Below, one piece after another: positions 9,524-19,413 of a stretch of 64,000 bases of DNA. The stretch comes from Argyresthia goedartella (Eukaryota > Arthropoda > Insecta > Lepidoptera > Argyresthiidae), in assembly GCA_949825045.1 (NCBI GenBank), contig OX463824.1:32148001-32212000 (forward strand), written 5' to 3'. The first letter of the stretch is position 1; the number at the start of each line of letters is the position of its first letter. Both the position numbers and the translations under genes were made by a program. The notes beneath the pieces were generated by a model, which was given only the letters and a program-made list of their open reading frames with translations, made no database searches and was not told the origin of the DNA.

Positions 9524-12373
9524 ATATTTTATCAAAACGTGAATGGTCTGAGGACTAAGACTATGAATTTTTATAATAGTATCGCGGCATTTGACTATGA
9601 CCTCATTTTAATCACAGAAACGAAACTGTGTGAGGGTTTTCTTAACGCGGAGATCGCGGATCCCAATCGCTATAACATATTCCGTCGCGACCGTGCATCT
9701 GCGACGGCCGGCGGTGGTGTAATGGCACTTAGCTCGCCCGCACTCAATGCGCGCGCTCGGCCTGAGTGGCATCGCGCCGACCACGAAAGTATATGGCTCA
9801 CCGTGCCGGGCGGCGCAATTGCTTCCAAACATGATCTGCATATTTCCCTTGTATACTTACCTCCTGACGTAAACCTACCTGAACGCGTACAGTACTTTCT
9901 GAAGGGGCTGAGTGATATCACCCAGCAACACCCGGATGACCTGTATCTTATAGTAGGAGATTTTAATCTACCCTGCCTTAATTGGGACACAAGTGCGCCA
10001 CTATGCATGAGGACTGGTCCAGTCGCTCTTCAGAACTCTGCCACCAACCTAACATGCTTAATGAACTTCCTTGGTCTTACTCAACACAACAGGCTGAAGA
10101 ACTGCTGCGAAAACGTTTTGGATCTTGTCTACACCAATTTTCCATTAGACATACATCAGGCTCCGTCACCAGTTGTAGATGAAGACCGTTTCCATACAAC
10201 CCTTGTAATGGAAACCGCAGACATTGGCATAGTTGATATCCCCACCATTAACCAGCTCAGGTACCAATTCCGTAAAGGCAATTATGAAGACATGAACAAT
10301 TATCTTTCCAAAATCGACTGGTCTAGCGTCGACTCTGGCTCGCTTGATGACGCGGTCTGCTTGTTGAACTCGCATATACATGATGCCATAGAAAAATACG
10401 TCCCTAAGAGAACAACAAGCAGCTCGCGTCAGTACCCAATCTGGTATAGTCGGTCACTGGTTGCCATTATCAGAGAGAAAAACAAACTGCATAAGGTATG
10501 GAGAAAACATAGGAACCCCGTAGACTACAAGGCGTTCTCTCTCCTCCGTAGTAGGTGCAAACTCGCTCAACATAATTGTCACATAAGTTACATAAACCTG
10601 GTACAAGATAGCATAAAAAATAACCCGAAACTTTTCTGGTCGTACGTTAAAAATATGCGTAGAGAAGGCTCGGGTTATCCCAGTAATATGACTCATGGCA
10701 CGGTTGCCCTTCAAACCGAAAAAGACACTTGCAATGCCTTCAATGAGTACTTCGGTAGGATGTTTAGCGAACCCGCTGCAGTATACCACAACACTAACCT
10801 CCTCGAACCAGCCCATCCCAGAGTTATAAGCGCGGTGCGAGTATCTACAGACAGCGTTTTCAAACTACTCAGCACCCTGGACAAAAGTAAAGGCCCCGGC
10901 AGCGACAAGATTCCTCCAATACTAATCGCCCGCTGTGCCAAGGTTCTCGCTGTACCACTTACAACCATCTTCAACAGGTCATTCTGTGAAGGTGTCTTTC
11001 CCAATCAGTGGAAATTTGCAAATATTGTGCCTGTACACAAAAAAGGTTCTAGGCTGCCTGTAGAACACTACAGGCCTATATCGATACTCAACGCATTCAG
11101 CAAAATTATGGAGCGAGTGGTCCACGACCATATCTACGCCACTATTTCCAATAACATCCCTGGGGAACAGCATGGTTTTATGAGGTCTAAATCTACCACA
11201 ACTAATCTGGCTACTTTTGTAGATGCGGTACTTAGGGACATGGATGGCGGTGGACAGGTGGACGCCATCTACACCGACTTTGAGAAGGCCTTCGACCGTG
11301 TTGACCATAACATACTTTTAAGGAAGTTAGAAAAACTAGGCATCCAGGGCGACCTCTTACGATGGACAAAATCTTATATCGCGAACCGTTGTCAGGCTGT
11401 TGTGATTGGTGAACACATGTCTAATCGAATTACTATCCCGTCTGGAGTCCCACAAGGGTCAATATTGGGTCCCCTATTATATGTAGCCTATCTATACGAT
11501 ATAGGTGTGTGCTTCCACCACGCCAAATTCCTCCTGTATGCTGACGATAACAAAATATATAAGCAAATTAAGTCTACTCAAGATTGTGATCTGCTGCAGG
11601 AGGATTTGGATCGTCTGACACACTACTATGATATAAATAGAATTAATGTCAATGCCTCGAAATGCAACACCATCAGCTTCACAAGAAGAAACCAGCCCAT
11701 TTCGCACAGCTATCATCTCAACAATATCCCTATTCCGAGAGTTCACTCCATACGCGACTTGGGGGTGATTCTTGATGATAAGCTGACATTCGAGGAGCAT
11801 GTAGAGGCAATAACTAGCAAAGCTTTTAGAAACTTAGGGTTTATTTTAAGAGTCACCAAACCTTTTTCAGACATGGGATGTGTTCGAATACTTTACTGTG
11901 CATATGTGAGAAGTGTCCTTGAATATTGCAGTACTTCTTGGAATCCACAGTATGGCGTCTACGTGGACAAAGTAGAACGCATTCAAAAGAAGTTTTTAAA
12001 ACAACTTAACTTCCGTGACAGATTTTCAAGCGAAGGATACGAGAACTCTTGCCAACACCACGGTTTCGAGAGCCTCGAGAACCGTCGGAAGATGCTTGAT
12101 ATGATGCTCCTCTATAACGTCTGTCGCGGAGGTGTCGATTGCCCTGACCTCGTTAACTCATTACTTAAACTGGATGTACTGTCTATTCGCACTCGCCACT
12201 CTGCAAACAAACTCTTCCATATTCCCTTCGCACGCACAAACTACGCAGCTAACTCAATCAGCTGCAGGCTGCCCCGCACTTACAACAAGTACTTTGCCGA
12301 CCCGGACATTTTTCATCTATCAAAGCCGCTCTTCAAAAAACGGATTATGTCGTTGCTTAAGGAACAAAGGTAA
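9524..12373 (+). CDS. LINE-2 ORF2: APE endonuclease / reverse transcriptase, open throughout
   Basis: About 949 residues, acting at the nuclear target DNA. Endonuclease motifs: FYQNVNGLRTKT, LITETKL, VGDFNLP and NVLDLVYTN. Reverse transcriptase motifs: YRPISILNAFSKIMERVV, IYTDFEKAFDRVDH, PSGVPQGSILGPLLY and the catalytic YADD box near 11537. A C-terminal domain of about 250 residues follows. The frame is open from 9482 after a TAA at 9479-9481. The homologous ORF2 of LINE-3 starts with ATG just before FYQN; here that codon (9524-9526) reads ATA, and the next in-frame ATG (9563) would remove the first endonuclease motif. I place the start at 9524 by homology. All catalytic residues I can check are present. 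Confidence 0.88.
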   Translation: MFYQNVNGLRTKTMNFYNSIAAFDYDLILITETKLCEGFLNAEIADPNRYNIFRRDRASATAGGGVMALSSPALNARARPEWHRADHESIWLTVPGGAIASKHDLHISLVYLPPDVNLPERVQYFLKGLSDITQQHPDDLYLIVGDFNLPCLNWDTSAPLCMRTGPVALQNSATNLTCLMNFLGLTQHNRLKNCCENVLDLVYTNFPLDIHQAPSPVVDEDRFHTTLVMETADIGIVDIPTINQLRYQFRKGNYEDMNNYLSKIDWSSVDSGSLDDAVCLLNSHIHDAIEKYVPKRTTSSSRQYPIWYSRSLVAIIREKNKLHKVWRKHRNPVDYKAFSLLRSRCKLAQHNCHISYINLVQDSIKNNPKLFWSYVKNMRREGSGYPSNMTHGTVALQTEKDTCNAFNEYFGRMFSEPAAVYHNTNLLEPAHPRVISAVRVSTDSVFKLLSTLDKSKGPGSDKIPPILIARCAKVLAVPLTTIFNRSFCEGVFPNQWKFANIVPVHKKGSRLPVEHYRPISILNAFSKIMERVVHDHIYATISNNIPGEQHGFMRSKSTTTNLATFVDAVLRDMDGGGQVDAIYTDFEKAFDRVDHNILLRKLEKLGIQGDLLRWTKSYIANRCQAVVIGEHMSNRITIPSGVPQGSILGPLLYVAYLYDIGVCFHHAKFLLYADDNKIYKQIKSTQDCDLLQEDLDRLTHYYDINRINVNASKCNTISFTRRNQPISHSYHLNNIPIPRVHSIRDLGVILDDKLTFEEHVEAITSKAFRNLGFILRVTKPFSDMGCVRILYCAYVRSVLEYCSTSWNPQYGVYVDKVERIQKKFLKQLNFRDRFSSEGYENSCQHHGFESLENRRKMLDMMLLYNVCRGGVDCPDLVNSLLKLDVLSIRTRHSANKLFHIPFARTNYAANSISCRLPRTYNKYFADPDIFHLSKPLFKKRIMSLLKEQR

Positions 12374-12687
12374 GCCTGCCTTCTGTTCCTGCATAATCAT
12401 TTAAATTCTCTCTCTCTCTCTACCATACACACACTCACATACACATAGTCCCATATACACAAACTCACTCACATAACCACAATAATGTAATTTTGATGTA
12501 AGTTAATTTAATTTCATTTTTCTTTTTAATGTAAACTGTATGCTTTCTATCATACCTGCTTAGTCTTAAATAATGAGAGTTTGTAATTGGCCAAAGATAA
12601 GTTTACCTTTTTGTCTTATTTGTATCGTATGTGCTGTAAACTCTGTAATTAGTAAATAAATAAATAAATAAATAAATAAATGAAACT

Positions 12688-12924
12688 GCACATCAAAAAT
12701 ACTGATTAACACAGCAAATATCAGTGCAAAATGATGCGGCAGCTTAGGTGAAGGTTAAAGGGGGTGAGTGAAGCGAAGCCCCCTTTATCCTTTGTATTAG
12801 GTAGAAAATGTAAGAACAACAAAATAACTTAAAACATATACTGAAGTACACATAAAATATTTAAAATATAAAAAGTGTTTTTGTTGATTATTTTTTGGTG
12901 TGCGAATCAGTATTTTTGATGTGC
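12688..12924. mobile_element. 237-bp inverted-repeat element, 19-bp perfect arms
   Basis: GCACATCAAAAATACTGAT at 12688-12706 is exactly complementary to 12906-12924. The interior holds GCGGCAGCTTAGGTGAAGG, GAGTGAAGCGAAGCCCCC and a TTAGGTAGAAAATGTAAGAA segment, also present in modified form at about 27628-27715 and 31795-31875. MITE-like, non-coding. It lies 6 bp after the LINE-2 tail. Confidence 0.65.
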
Positions 12925-13600
12925 CAATAAATTTAGAAATCGCGCAATATTTTCGGAGGTAAGCACACTAGATTTTTTTGGCTTATAATGACCCTCGGAT
13001 AGCCGTTTTAAGTAAGTATGCCGGCAACTTTGAGTGTTCAAAGCATAATCAATATACCAGAGATAGTTCACCATTTGGGGCGATAGATGGCGTTAGCATG
13101 CAAGTTAGATCGCGGTATGGTTTGGTTGCCGAGAACTGTATATTAACTAAATACATTTTGTGTAACATCGAACAACAATTAAAGCATCAAGTCACGAGTT
13201 GTTTGTTTTTATTTAACTTCAACTTAGTCAGTGCTTGTTCCAAGATCACCCAAGTGATATTATCAAGAAGTATTGATATTTTACATTGAGTATGATTCTT
13301 GCTGTGGCTTTTAGCATTGAATATTCATAGAAAGAACTCATTTTACTAGGTAGCTAATATATTTTACAATGAAAATAACCTAATTCAATCTATAAATGGC
13401 GGGTTGTGTTTTTTTTTTCAATGGAACTCTATTCAGCCTGCCACTAGTTACGTTCAGCGCGTTTAGTTTAGTAAGTACATAATTCGTATATTGAAGCTTG
13501 TTCCAAATTCAAATGTCATTTAATCCCTTATGAGTAAAAGAGCGTTTTAATCACTGTTTTCAATGATTAAATTGCACGTTTTCGAGGAGCAATGGTAAAA
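12925..13600. other. intergenic, no gene seen
   Basis: AT-rich single-copy-looking sequence. A 103-codon frame at 12978-13289 has no recognisable domain and I do not call it a gene. Confidence 0.5.
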
Positions 13601-13737
13601 TAGTAGTTTATGTGACTGCTATATAATGGAGGGCATTAAAACTCGAGAGTGGGTTAGTATAATATCACTCGAGAGTTTTAATGCCTAATTATGTACAGTT
13701 ACATACACTAGTTTATCTACACATATATCATAAGCTC
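13601..13737 (+). repeat. TATC repeat copy A, left part (split by BEL-1)
   Basis: Starts TAGTAGTTTATGTGACTG, runs through a stem-loop built on CTCGAGAG, then TTTTAATGCCTAATTATG and ACACTAGTTTATCTACACAT. It stops at AGCTC (13733-13737), the left target duplication of BEL-1; the right part resumes at 18960. Related copies: B 23632-24011 and C 25734-26230 (both minus), D 52212-52632, E 52633-57973 (split), F 58364-58827, G 61629-61995. Confidence 0.85.
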
Positions 13738-14281
13738 TGTTCGATTCCAAATCGATATTCGATCGGTGGTTTCGGAACGGCCATTTTGAATTTGACGTTG
13801 CTGCCAACCTAGCAGTTTTTGACAACTGACAGACGAAAGCCCTCGCAATGTAACGCGTATTGGATAGGGTATTGAAATTAAATCGCAGTCCATCTGGAAT
13901 GTATTCGGGGTTCCCTCAGGATTGTCTATATAGCTGAGTGTGTTGTGGTTCCCCGAACCAGATAAAGTTCGCATTTACGTGGCCGATTGGTTTTTTCCCA
14001 CGTAACATAACCTGTGTTGGAACACTGTGCTCATCGAAGCTGGCCTGCCAGTCATACCTGGTTGGCTGAAGAACCTGTCTACCAAGAAGAGCCTAGGGTG
14101 CACCCGGGCCTTGCAGAGAGACAGGAGGTTGACGGGACCGAAGCACAGACCAGGTTAGATCGACTCCATAAGTATTAGCTCGGTGAATCGCCGACGTTCA
14201 CACTTCTTGGCAACTGATCGCTACGCTACCTCGTAGCTGATGGGCCCCTACGAGGTCATTAGGTGCCGAGAAGCCTGAACA
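13738..14281 (+). repeat. BEL-1 5' LTR
   Basis: 544 bp, TG...CA ends with the terminal inverted TGTTC/GAACA. TATATAG at 13927-13933 is a plausible TATA box. Near the 3' end is a local inverted repeat on CTACCTCGTAG and CCTACGAGG. Nearly identical to 18416-18959. Confidence 0.93.
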
Positions 14282-14824
14282 ATTTTGGTAGCAGAGCGTG
14301 GTTTCCTGAGATTTGCAGCCGTCAAGGGCTCCAGGAACGCACGATTTGGGACTATCAATCTGTAGGTATAGGCGGTTATTAGCTAACTTGGTGTTGTTCC
14401 TATATCCACATAGATTGGTAGTATTGTAAGCTATAGGTCTATTGCTGGTAGTAGATAGACAGATATTGAATTGAAAATTGCATTGAAGTACCAGTTAGTC
14501 AATCTACTAGTGGTCTAGTAATGCTATTGAAGAATGTTTTGGTTAACATAGGTAGTTACATCTATTGATAGCAGGCTATTGCATTGTTTTCAGTTTATAG
14601 CAATTTATAACTTGAACTAATATTGACTATCTGTATGTGTTGTAGTGATAAAGGGAAACTAAATTGTATTTACAGAATTTATATAGATATAAAACTCGGT
14701 TCCTATTGTTTAAGGAAAACAGCATTGTTTAAGTTGTGGTTTAGGGTTCCCTCGTTTGGGTTATAGACTGGAGGGTCCAATAAAATTGAGTTACTGCAAA
14801 TTGTGAGTAAGTATCGTTCCGATC

Positions 14825-16738
14825 ATGTCGTTATCTGAAATCCAGAAGGGTGTTTCTAAGGAACTCAGATGGTTTTCCTCCGCACACGGTCTGATAGACC
14901 GTTTAGATAGGCATGATGTGGTATTGGAGCGGTCTATGGACGTTAAGGAACGTTACAATAGGGTGCTCGAATTGTCCACGCAGGCGGAATCGGTTGATGG
15001 TTGCGCACCTGACAGGCTGTCACGGTTGCTAGGGGATGTCGACCAATGTATGGAGATGGCAGCTGCTATCACGCAGAAGGCTGCGGACATACGTAGACAG
15101 CGCGAGTCCAGCCATGGTGGTGACATTGAAGCACCTCTGCCGCTTCAGGGTTCAGGGTCCAGGTTACCGGCCATAACTATGCCTACTTTTGACGGAGTGT
15201 CCGGTGAATGGATGAGCTTCATCAATCTGTTCGACAGTTTGGTGCACATGCGATCGGACATTACCAAGTCTGTCAAGATGGCTCAGCTGGTGGCAGCATT
15301 GAGGGGTGAGCCAAGGGAGCTGGTCGCTCATTTGACAGTTACGGAGGGTAACTATGAAACGGCCAGACAATTGTTGGTCAGACGTTACCATAACAAACGG
15401 AGGTTGGCCGATGCCCAACTGAACCGTTTGTTTAGTATCCCGGTTGTGAACAAGGTCGGGGCCATACAGACGGAGGGTTTGAACCCGTTGTTGTCCGTCA
15501 CCAAGGCTCTAGAGAATCTTGGACTTTCGGTTGGTGAATGGTCGTACCTACTGCTGTACATTGTACTTTCCCGCCTACCCGCTGACGTGCAGACTCGTTT
15601 CGAACAGTCTCACGGGAGGTCGGCCGAGGACCTGCCCGCCTTCTCCGACTTGGTCGGATTCTTGGAAGAGGAGGCTCGACGGGCAGAGAATTTGGGGTTG
15701 ACGGTCACCCATCCTTCGGAGCCACAGAGAGCTGCCGGGAGCGCTGTGAGTAGGGGCCCTCCGACGAGGAAGGACCGCACCAACCGGCAGTCATATGGGA
15801 CTGTGAGTGCATTGACCCCACATAGTGAGACCTGCCCATGTTGTAGGCAGATTGGCCATGCTGTGGCCAATTGCAATAAGTTCGGGGAACTTAGGGTTCA
15901 GGGACGGCGCTGGATGGCCAAGCAGCGGAGCTGGTGTTTCCTGTGCCTCGGGCCACACATGGCTAGGTACTGCACGCGCACAAAAATGTGCGGATATTGT
16001 GGTGGGGCCCACAACAATCTGTTGTGCATGAACCGGTCCGGCCAACAGCCTCCACAGGGCCGTATCCAGGGTGACACGGCATGGGGCCCTGAGAATTCGT
16101 TTGCGACTCGGAGCGCAACTCAGGGGCCAACGTCCCCACGTCCACAGGGCCGTACCCAGGGTGATACGGCATGGGGCCCTGAGAATTCGTTTGCGACTCG
16201 GAGCGCAACTCAGGGGCCAACGTCCCCACGTGCACAGGGTAGTACTAGGGTGCAGGGCCGCACTCAGGGTCATCACATGGGGGGCCCTGAGTTTTCGGTT
16301 GCGACTCAGCATCCGACTCAGCGGGCAATGGGGCCACAAGCACGCGGCCACCCAGGGGTGCAGGGCCGCACTCAGGGTCATCACATGGGGGGCCCTGAGT
16401 TCTCGGTTGCGACTCAGCATCCGACTCAGCGGCACATTGGGTGTGTTGAGCAGGCCGTAACGGGCGGGTGGCATGGGACACCTTCGAGCTATGCGGGTGC
16501 GGTTCGGACGCCGCTTCAGTTGTCGCCCCGCTCGTCGCCTCGTCCTCATCGGTCACATGTGATGTCCCCCCCGCTCATGGAGCGGCCACGGTTGAATTCA
16601 CGCCCACCCCCCTTCGGGAGGCGTCGTAGGGTGGCAATGGAACCGGCGCGTGGGCCATTTGTACAATGGGACCCTCTGGCGTATAGCTGCCTACCTGATC
16701 GGTTACAGGCAGATTGGGGCCCCGGGGGCCCTCGCTAG
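14825..16738 (+). CDS. gag: BEL-1 Gag polyprotein
   Basis: 637 residues. Gag assembles the cytoplasmic particle and packages element RNA. Residues about 5-120 are helical and charged. Residues about 130-290 match the capsid-like region typical of BEL/Pao gag (LPAITMPTFDGVSGEWMSF, RRYHNKRRLADAQL). About residue 335 onward are zinc-knuckle-like Cys/His clusters (CPCCRQIGHAVANC, CFLCLGPHMARYC, CGYCGGAHNNLLC). The C-terminal third is Pro/Gly/Gln-rich with two kinds of tandem repeat. ATG 14825 lies 543 bp after the LTR and no earlier ATG opens this frame. The frame ends with TAG at 16736-16738; pol lies in the +1 frame and is open from 16650, so an overlap of about 88 bp allows frameshifting, or the offset is a mutation. 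Confidence 0.88.
   Translation: MSLSEIQKGVSKELRWFSSAHGLIDRLDRHDVVLERSMDVKERYNRVLELSTQAESVDGCAPDRLSRLLGDVDQCMEMAAAITQKAADIRRQRESSHGGDIEAPLPLQGSGSRLPAITMPTFDGVSGEWMSFINLFDSLVHMRSDITKSVKMAQLVAALRGEPRELVAHLTVTEGNYETARQLLVRRYHNKRRLADAQLNRLFSIPVVNKVGAIQTEGLNPLLSVTKALENLGLSVGEWSYLLLYIVLSRLPADVQTRFEQSHGRSAEDLPAFSDLVGFLEEEARRAENLGLTVTHPSEPQRAAGSAVSRGPPTRKDRTNRQSYGTVSALTPHSETCPCCRQIGHAVANCNKFGELRVQGRRWMAKQRSWCFLCLGPHMARYCTRTKMCGYCGGAHNNLLCMNRSGQQPPQGRIQGDTAWGPENSFATRSATQGPTSPRPQGRTQGDTAWGPENSFATRSATQGPTSPRAQGSTRVQGRTQGHHMGGPEFSVATQHPTQRAMGPQARGHPGVQGRTQGHHMGGPEFSVATQHPTQRHIGCVEQAVTGGWHGTPSSYAGAVRTPLQLSPRSSPRPHRSHVMSPPLMERPRLNSRPPPFGRRRRVAMEPARGPFVQWDPLAYSCLPDRLQADWGPGGPR
16052..16430 (+). repeat. tandem repeats in the gag C-terminal region
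   Basis: A 90-bp unit (30 codons, containing GDTAWGPENSFATRSATQGP) occurs twice from about 16052 and 16142; a related unit (containing GHHMGGPEFSVATQHPTQ) occurs twice, from about 16250 and 16362. Unit lengths are multiples of three, so the gag frame is kept. Confidence 0.8.
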
Positions 16739-18383
16739 GAATTTGCGGCCCAACAATTTGTTGCCCCCCCAACCGGAGACGGTGGTGTTACCGATCGCCT
16801 CTGTGCTTGTTTGGGATTTGGCGGGCAACCCAACATACGTTCGCGCCCTATTAGATTCTGGAGCACAGGGCTGCATTGTATCGAATGATTTAGCAAAATG
16901 GTTGGGCCTCAATATAAATAATGTATCGCTGCCGAGGAAATTGGTCCCTGCTGGGGATTACAGGGCAACCCTTCACGGGTTTTGTGATGCCTCTGAACGA
17001 GGGTTTGCGGCAGCGGTTTATTTGCGAACCGTCACCTCCACCGGGGAGGTCGACGTGCGTTTGGTTTTGGCAAAAAGCAAGGTAGCGCCTATTCGGACAA
17101 GGATGACGATTCCAAAACTGGAACTGTCCGGGGCTGCTCTTTTGACCAAACTTTTGAATCACACTCTAACAGTGTTGCGTGGGTCAGTGGTTTTGGAGGA
17201 TACGGTGTACGCGTGGACGGACAGCCAGATTGTTTTGTGCTGGCTGAAGGCTTCGGTCCATAACTTAGAGGTTTTTGTTGCGAACCGTGTCTCCCAGATT
17301 GTGTCGTCTGAGGTCCCACTGACCTGGAGACATGTACCAGGAGAATTGAACCCGTCTGATTGTGCATCCAGGGGATGTCGGGCTCCTGAACTCGTTAGAC
17401 ACCATTTGTGGTGGGGACCACCCTGGCTTGCCAGGAGAGAATCGGACTGGCCCCACAGCCATGTAGTAGTATCTTCGGATCATGGCCCCAGAGCGGCCGT
17501 GCATGTTACCCAGAAGGCTGAGGACCCTGACGCCGGGTTTCTGCTGGACCGGTATAGCTCATGTGTGTTTGTTTGTTTATCCACCAAGGCGGTACATCTC
17601 GAGCTCGTTGCTGATCTCTCGACAGAGGCTTTCATTGCTTGTTTGGATAGGTTTGTTTCTCGAAGGGGACTTCCAACTTTGATCCGCTCTGATAACGGCA
17701 CTAACTACGTCGGTGCGGAACGATACTTACGAGAGATAGTCAACTTTTTGAATGTAAATAAAGTGGATATTGGAACGGCCCTCTCCCGTCGGGGTATACA
17801 GTGGACCTTCAGCCCACCGAGTTGCCCCCACTGGGTTGGGATTTTTGAGGCCGTAGTTAAGTCAGCTAAGACGCACTTGGGGCGTATAGTAGGTCAGACC
17901 GCGCTGACTTTTGAGGAGCTCGCGACATTGTTTTGTAAGATCGAGGCCGTTCTCAATTCGCGACCGTTGTGTCCGCTCAGCTCGGATCCAAATGACCTGG
18001 AGGCTCTGACCCCAGGCTATTTCTTGATAGGACAGCCACTTAACGCGTTGCCCGAGTACCCCTTCGAGGGAGTGAAATTGTATCGGTTGTCAAGGTATCA
18101 GATGTTGCAGCAGTTTACTCAGAATTTCTGGAAGCGTTGGTCGCTCGAGTATCTGCATATCTTACAACAGCGCCTTAAGTGTACTGACAAAACCAGCCCC
18201 CCTAGTGTTGGTGACCTCGTTCTGGTTAAGGATGCTAACCTACCGCCACTACGTTGGCGCAGGGGGTGCATTGTTAACTTGTTCCCTGGCAAGGACGGGA
18301 CCCCCCGGTCTGCGGAGGTTCTAGTAGGAGGCTCGGTTCTAAAACGAGCGGTAGCAACGTTGTCTCGGCTGCCCGTAGATTAG
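16650..18383 (+). pseudogene. pol: BEL-1 pol remnant: protease, RNase H, part of integrase; RT deleted
   Basis: Open frame of 577 codons. The aspartic protease active site is LLDSGAQGCIVS (Asp codon 16854). Only some 40 residues later it runs into LHGFCDASERGFAAAVYLR, the RNase H region normally found after a complete RT, so the RT and its YVDD box are missing (junction about 16945-16980). RNase H continues through YAWTDSQIVLCWL and WRHVPGELNPSDCASRG. A second loss lies about 17500-17575: the integrase zinc domain and first catalytic Asp are absent and the text resumes at VFVCLSTKAVHLELV. The second Asp (IRSDNGTNYVG) and the Glu (WVGIFEAVVKSAKTHL) remain, followed by the C-terminal domain. 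Both losses keep the frame. The normal domain order is family knowledge; the absence is seen directly. Confidence 0.85.
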
Positions 18384-18415
18384 GGGACAGGTGGGTGCCT
18401 GTCCGGGCGGGTGAT

Positions 18416-18959
18416 TGTTCGATTCCAAATCGATATTCGATCGATGGTTTCGGAACGGCCATTTTGAATTTGACGTTGCTGCCAACCTAGCAGTTTTTGA
18501 CAACTGACAGACGAAAGCCCTCGCAATGTAACGCGTATTGGATAGGGTATTGAAATTAAATCGCAGTCCATCTGGAATGTATTCGGGGTTCCCTCAGGAT
18601 TGTCTATATAGCTGAGTGTGTTGTGGTTCCCCGAACCAGATAAAGTTCGCATTTACGTGGCCGATTGGTTTTTTCCCACGTAACATAACCTGTGTTGGAA
18701 CACTGTGCTCATCGAAGCTGGCCTGCCAGTCATACCTGGTTGGCTGAAGAACCTGTCTACCAAGAAGAGCCTAGGGTGCACCCGGGCCTTGCAGAGAGAC
18801 AGGAGGTTGACGGGACCGAAGCACAGACCAGGGTAGATCAACTCCATAAGTATTAGCTCGGTGAATCGCCGACGTTCACACTTCTTGGCAACTGATCGCT
18901 ACGCTACCTCGTAGCTGATGGGCCCCTACGAGGTCATTAGGTGCCGAGAAGCCTGAACA
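18416..18959 (+). repeat. BEL-1 3' LTR
   Basis: 544 bp, same boundaries as the 5' LTR. I count three substitutions against it: one in the first 30 bp (GATCGATGG versus GATCGGTGG) and two near GACCAGGGTAGATCA. The G-rich GTCCGGGCGGGTGAT just before it is the probable polypurine-tract region. It is followed by the duplicated AGCTC. Confidence 0.93.
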
Positions 18960-19307
18960 AGCTCTCTTTGATGTGTTCAGGAACCGCATGTTTGACCGGC
19001 ATTGTGGCTCTGCAGTTGTTTAGCTTGTTCTGTAGTACCAACTTCACAGACAAACTAGGGGCGGCACGCGGGCGGGCGTCGGGGTTCGAAATTTGAATGT
19101 CAGTAGCAACTTCACAGACAAACTGGGGGCGGCACGCAGGCGGTTGTCGGCGTTCGAAATTTGAACGTCATAACATGTAGATTTATGGTCATAATGTGTA
19201 ATTTTTCAGATAAGAAATGAGTTTTTACCAAGTAGTTTAACATTATGCTGATCGTAACGTGCGGTTTTTGTACGCAGTAAAGAGGGTTTATGATCGTGTG
19301 TAGATAA
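18960..19307 (+). repeat. TATC repeat copy A, right part
   Basis: Resumes with AGCTCTCTTTGATGTGTTCA after BEL-1. Carries two tandem copies of a roughly 67-bp segment (ACTTCACAGACAAACT, GGCGGCACGC, GTTCGAAATTTGAA), then TACCAAGTAGTTTAACATTA, and ends at GTGTGTAGATAA. The end is the inverted partner of the internal TTTATCTACACA of the left part. Confidence 0.85.
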
Positions 19308-19327
19308 TAGTACATTTCGTACGAGTT

Positions 19328-19375
19328 CGAAGCGGCGAAGGTGCTATTTTGAGGTTAGAAGGCGGAAAAATATAT
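19328..19375 (+). repeat. short dispersed repeat shared with 59611-59652
   Basis: AAGCGGCGAAGGTGCTATTT followed by TGAGGTTAGAAGGCGG occurs here and, with one change, near 59611. Function unknown. Confidence 0.6.
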
Positions 19376-19413
19376 AATATTTTTCGAACTCATTCAGATT
19401 GCATATGAGCAAA

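Larger units (their letters stand above)
7805..12681 (+). mobile_element. LINE-2: CR1/Jockey-group non-LTR retrotransposon, both ORFs open
   Basis: Full plan present: 5' leader of roughly 380 bp, ORF1 8183-9181, spacer, ORF2 to 12373, 3' UTR with (TC)n and CA-rich runs, and a (TAAA)n tail at 12652-12681. A possible 8-bp target duplication GCACATCA lies at 7797-7804 and 12688-12695, but six bases separate the tail from the right copy and that copy is also the edge of an inverted-repeat element, so the 5' boundary is tentative. No stop or frameshift breaks either long ORF, the best coding state of any LINE here. Confidence 0.85.
13738..18959 (+). mobile_element. BEL-1: BEL/Pao LTR retrotransposon lacking RT core
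   Basis: 5222 bp, bounded by two 544-bp LTRs that start TGTTC and end GAACA, flanked by the 5-bp duplication AGCTC (13733-13737 and 18960-18964). By eye the LTRs differ at three positions (about 0.6%), indicating a recent insertion. The interior has a full gag and a pol with protease, RNase H and the second half of the integrase core, but no reverse transcriptase core, no integrase zinc domain and not the first catalytic Asp of integrase. A primer-binding-site-like TGGTAGCAGAGCGTGG begins four bases after the LTR; I could not assign its tRNA. The element is not autonomous. Confidence 0.93.

Noticed and set aside
15791..16549. 252-codon minus-strand frame over BEL-1 gag
   Set aside because: Antisense shadow of the gag zinc-knuckle and tandem-repeat region.
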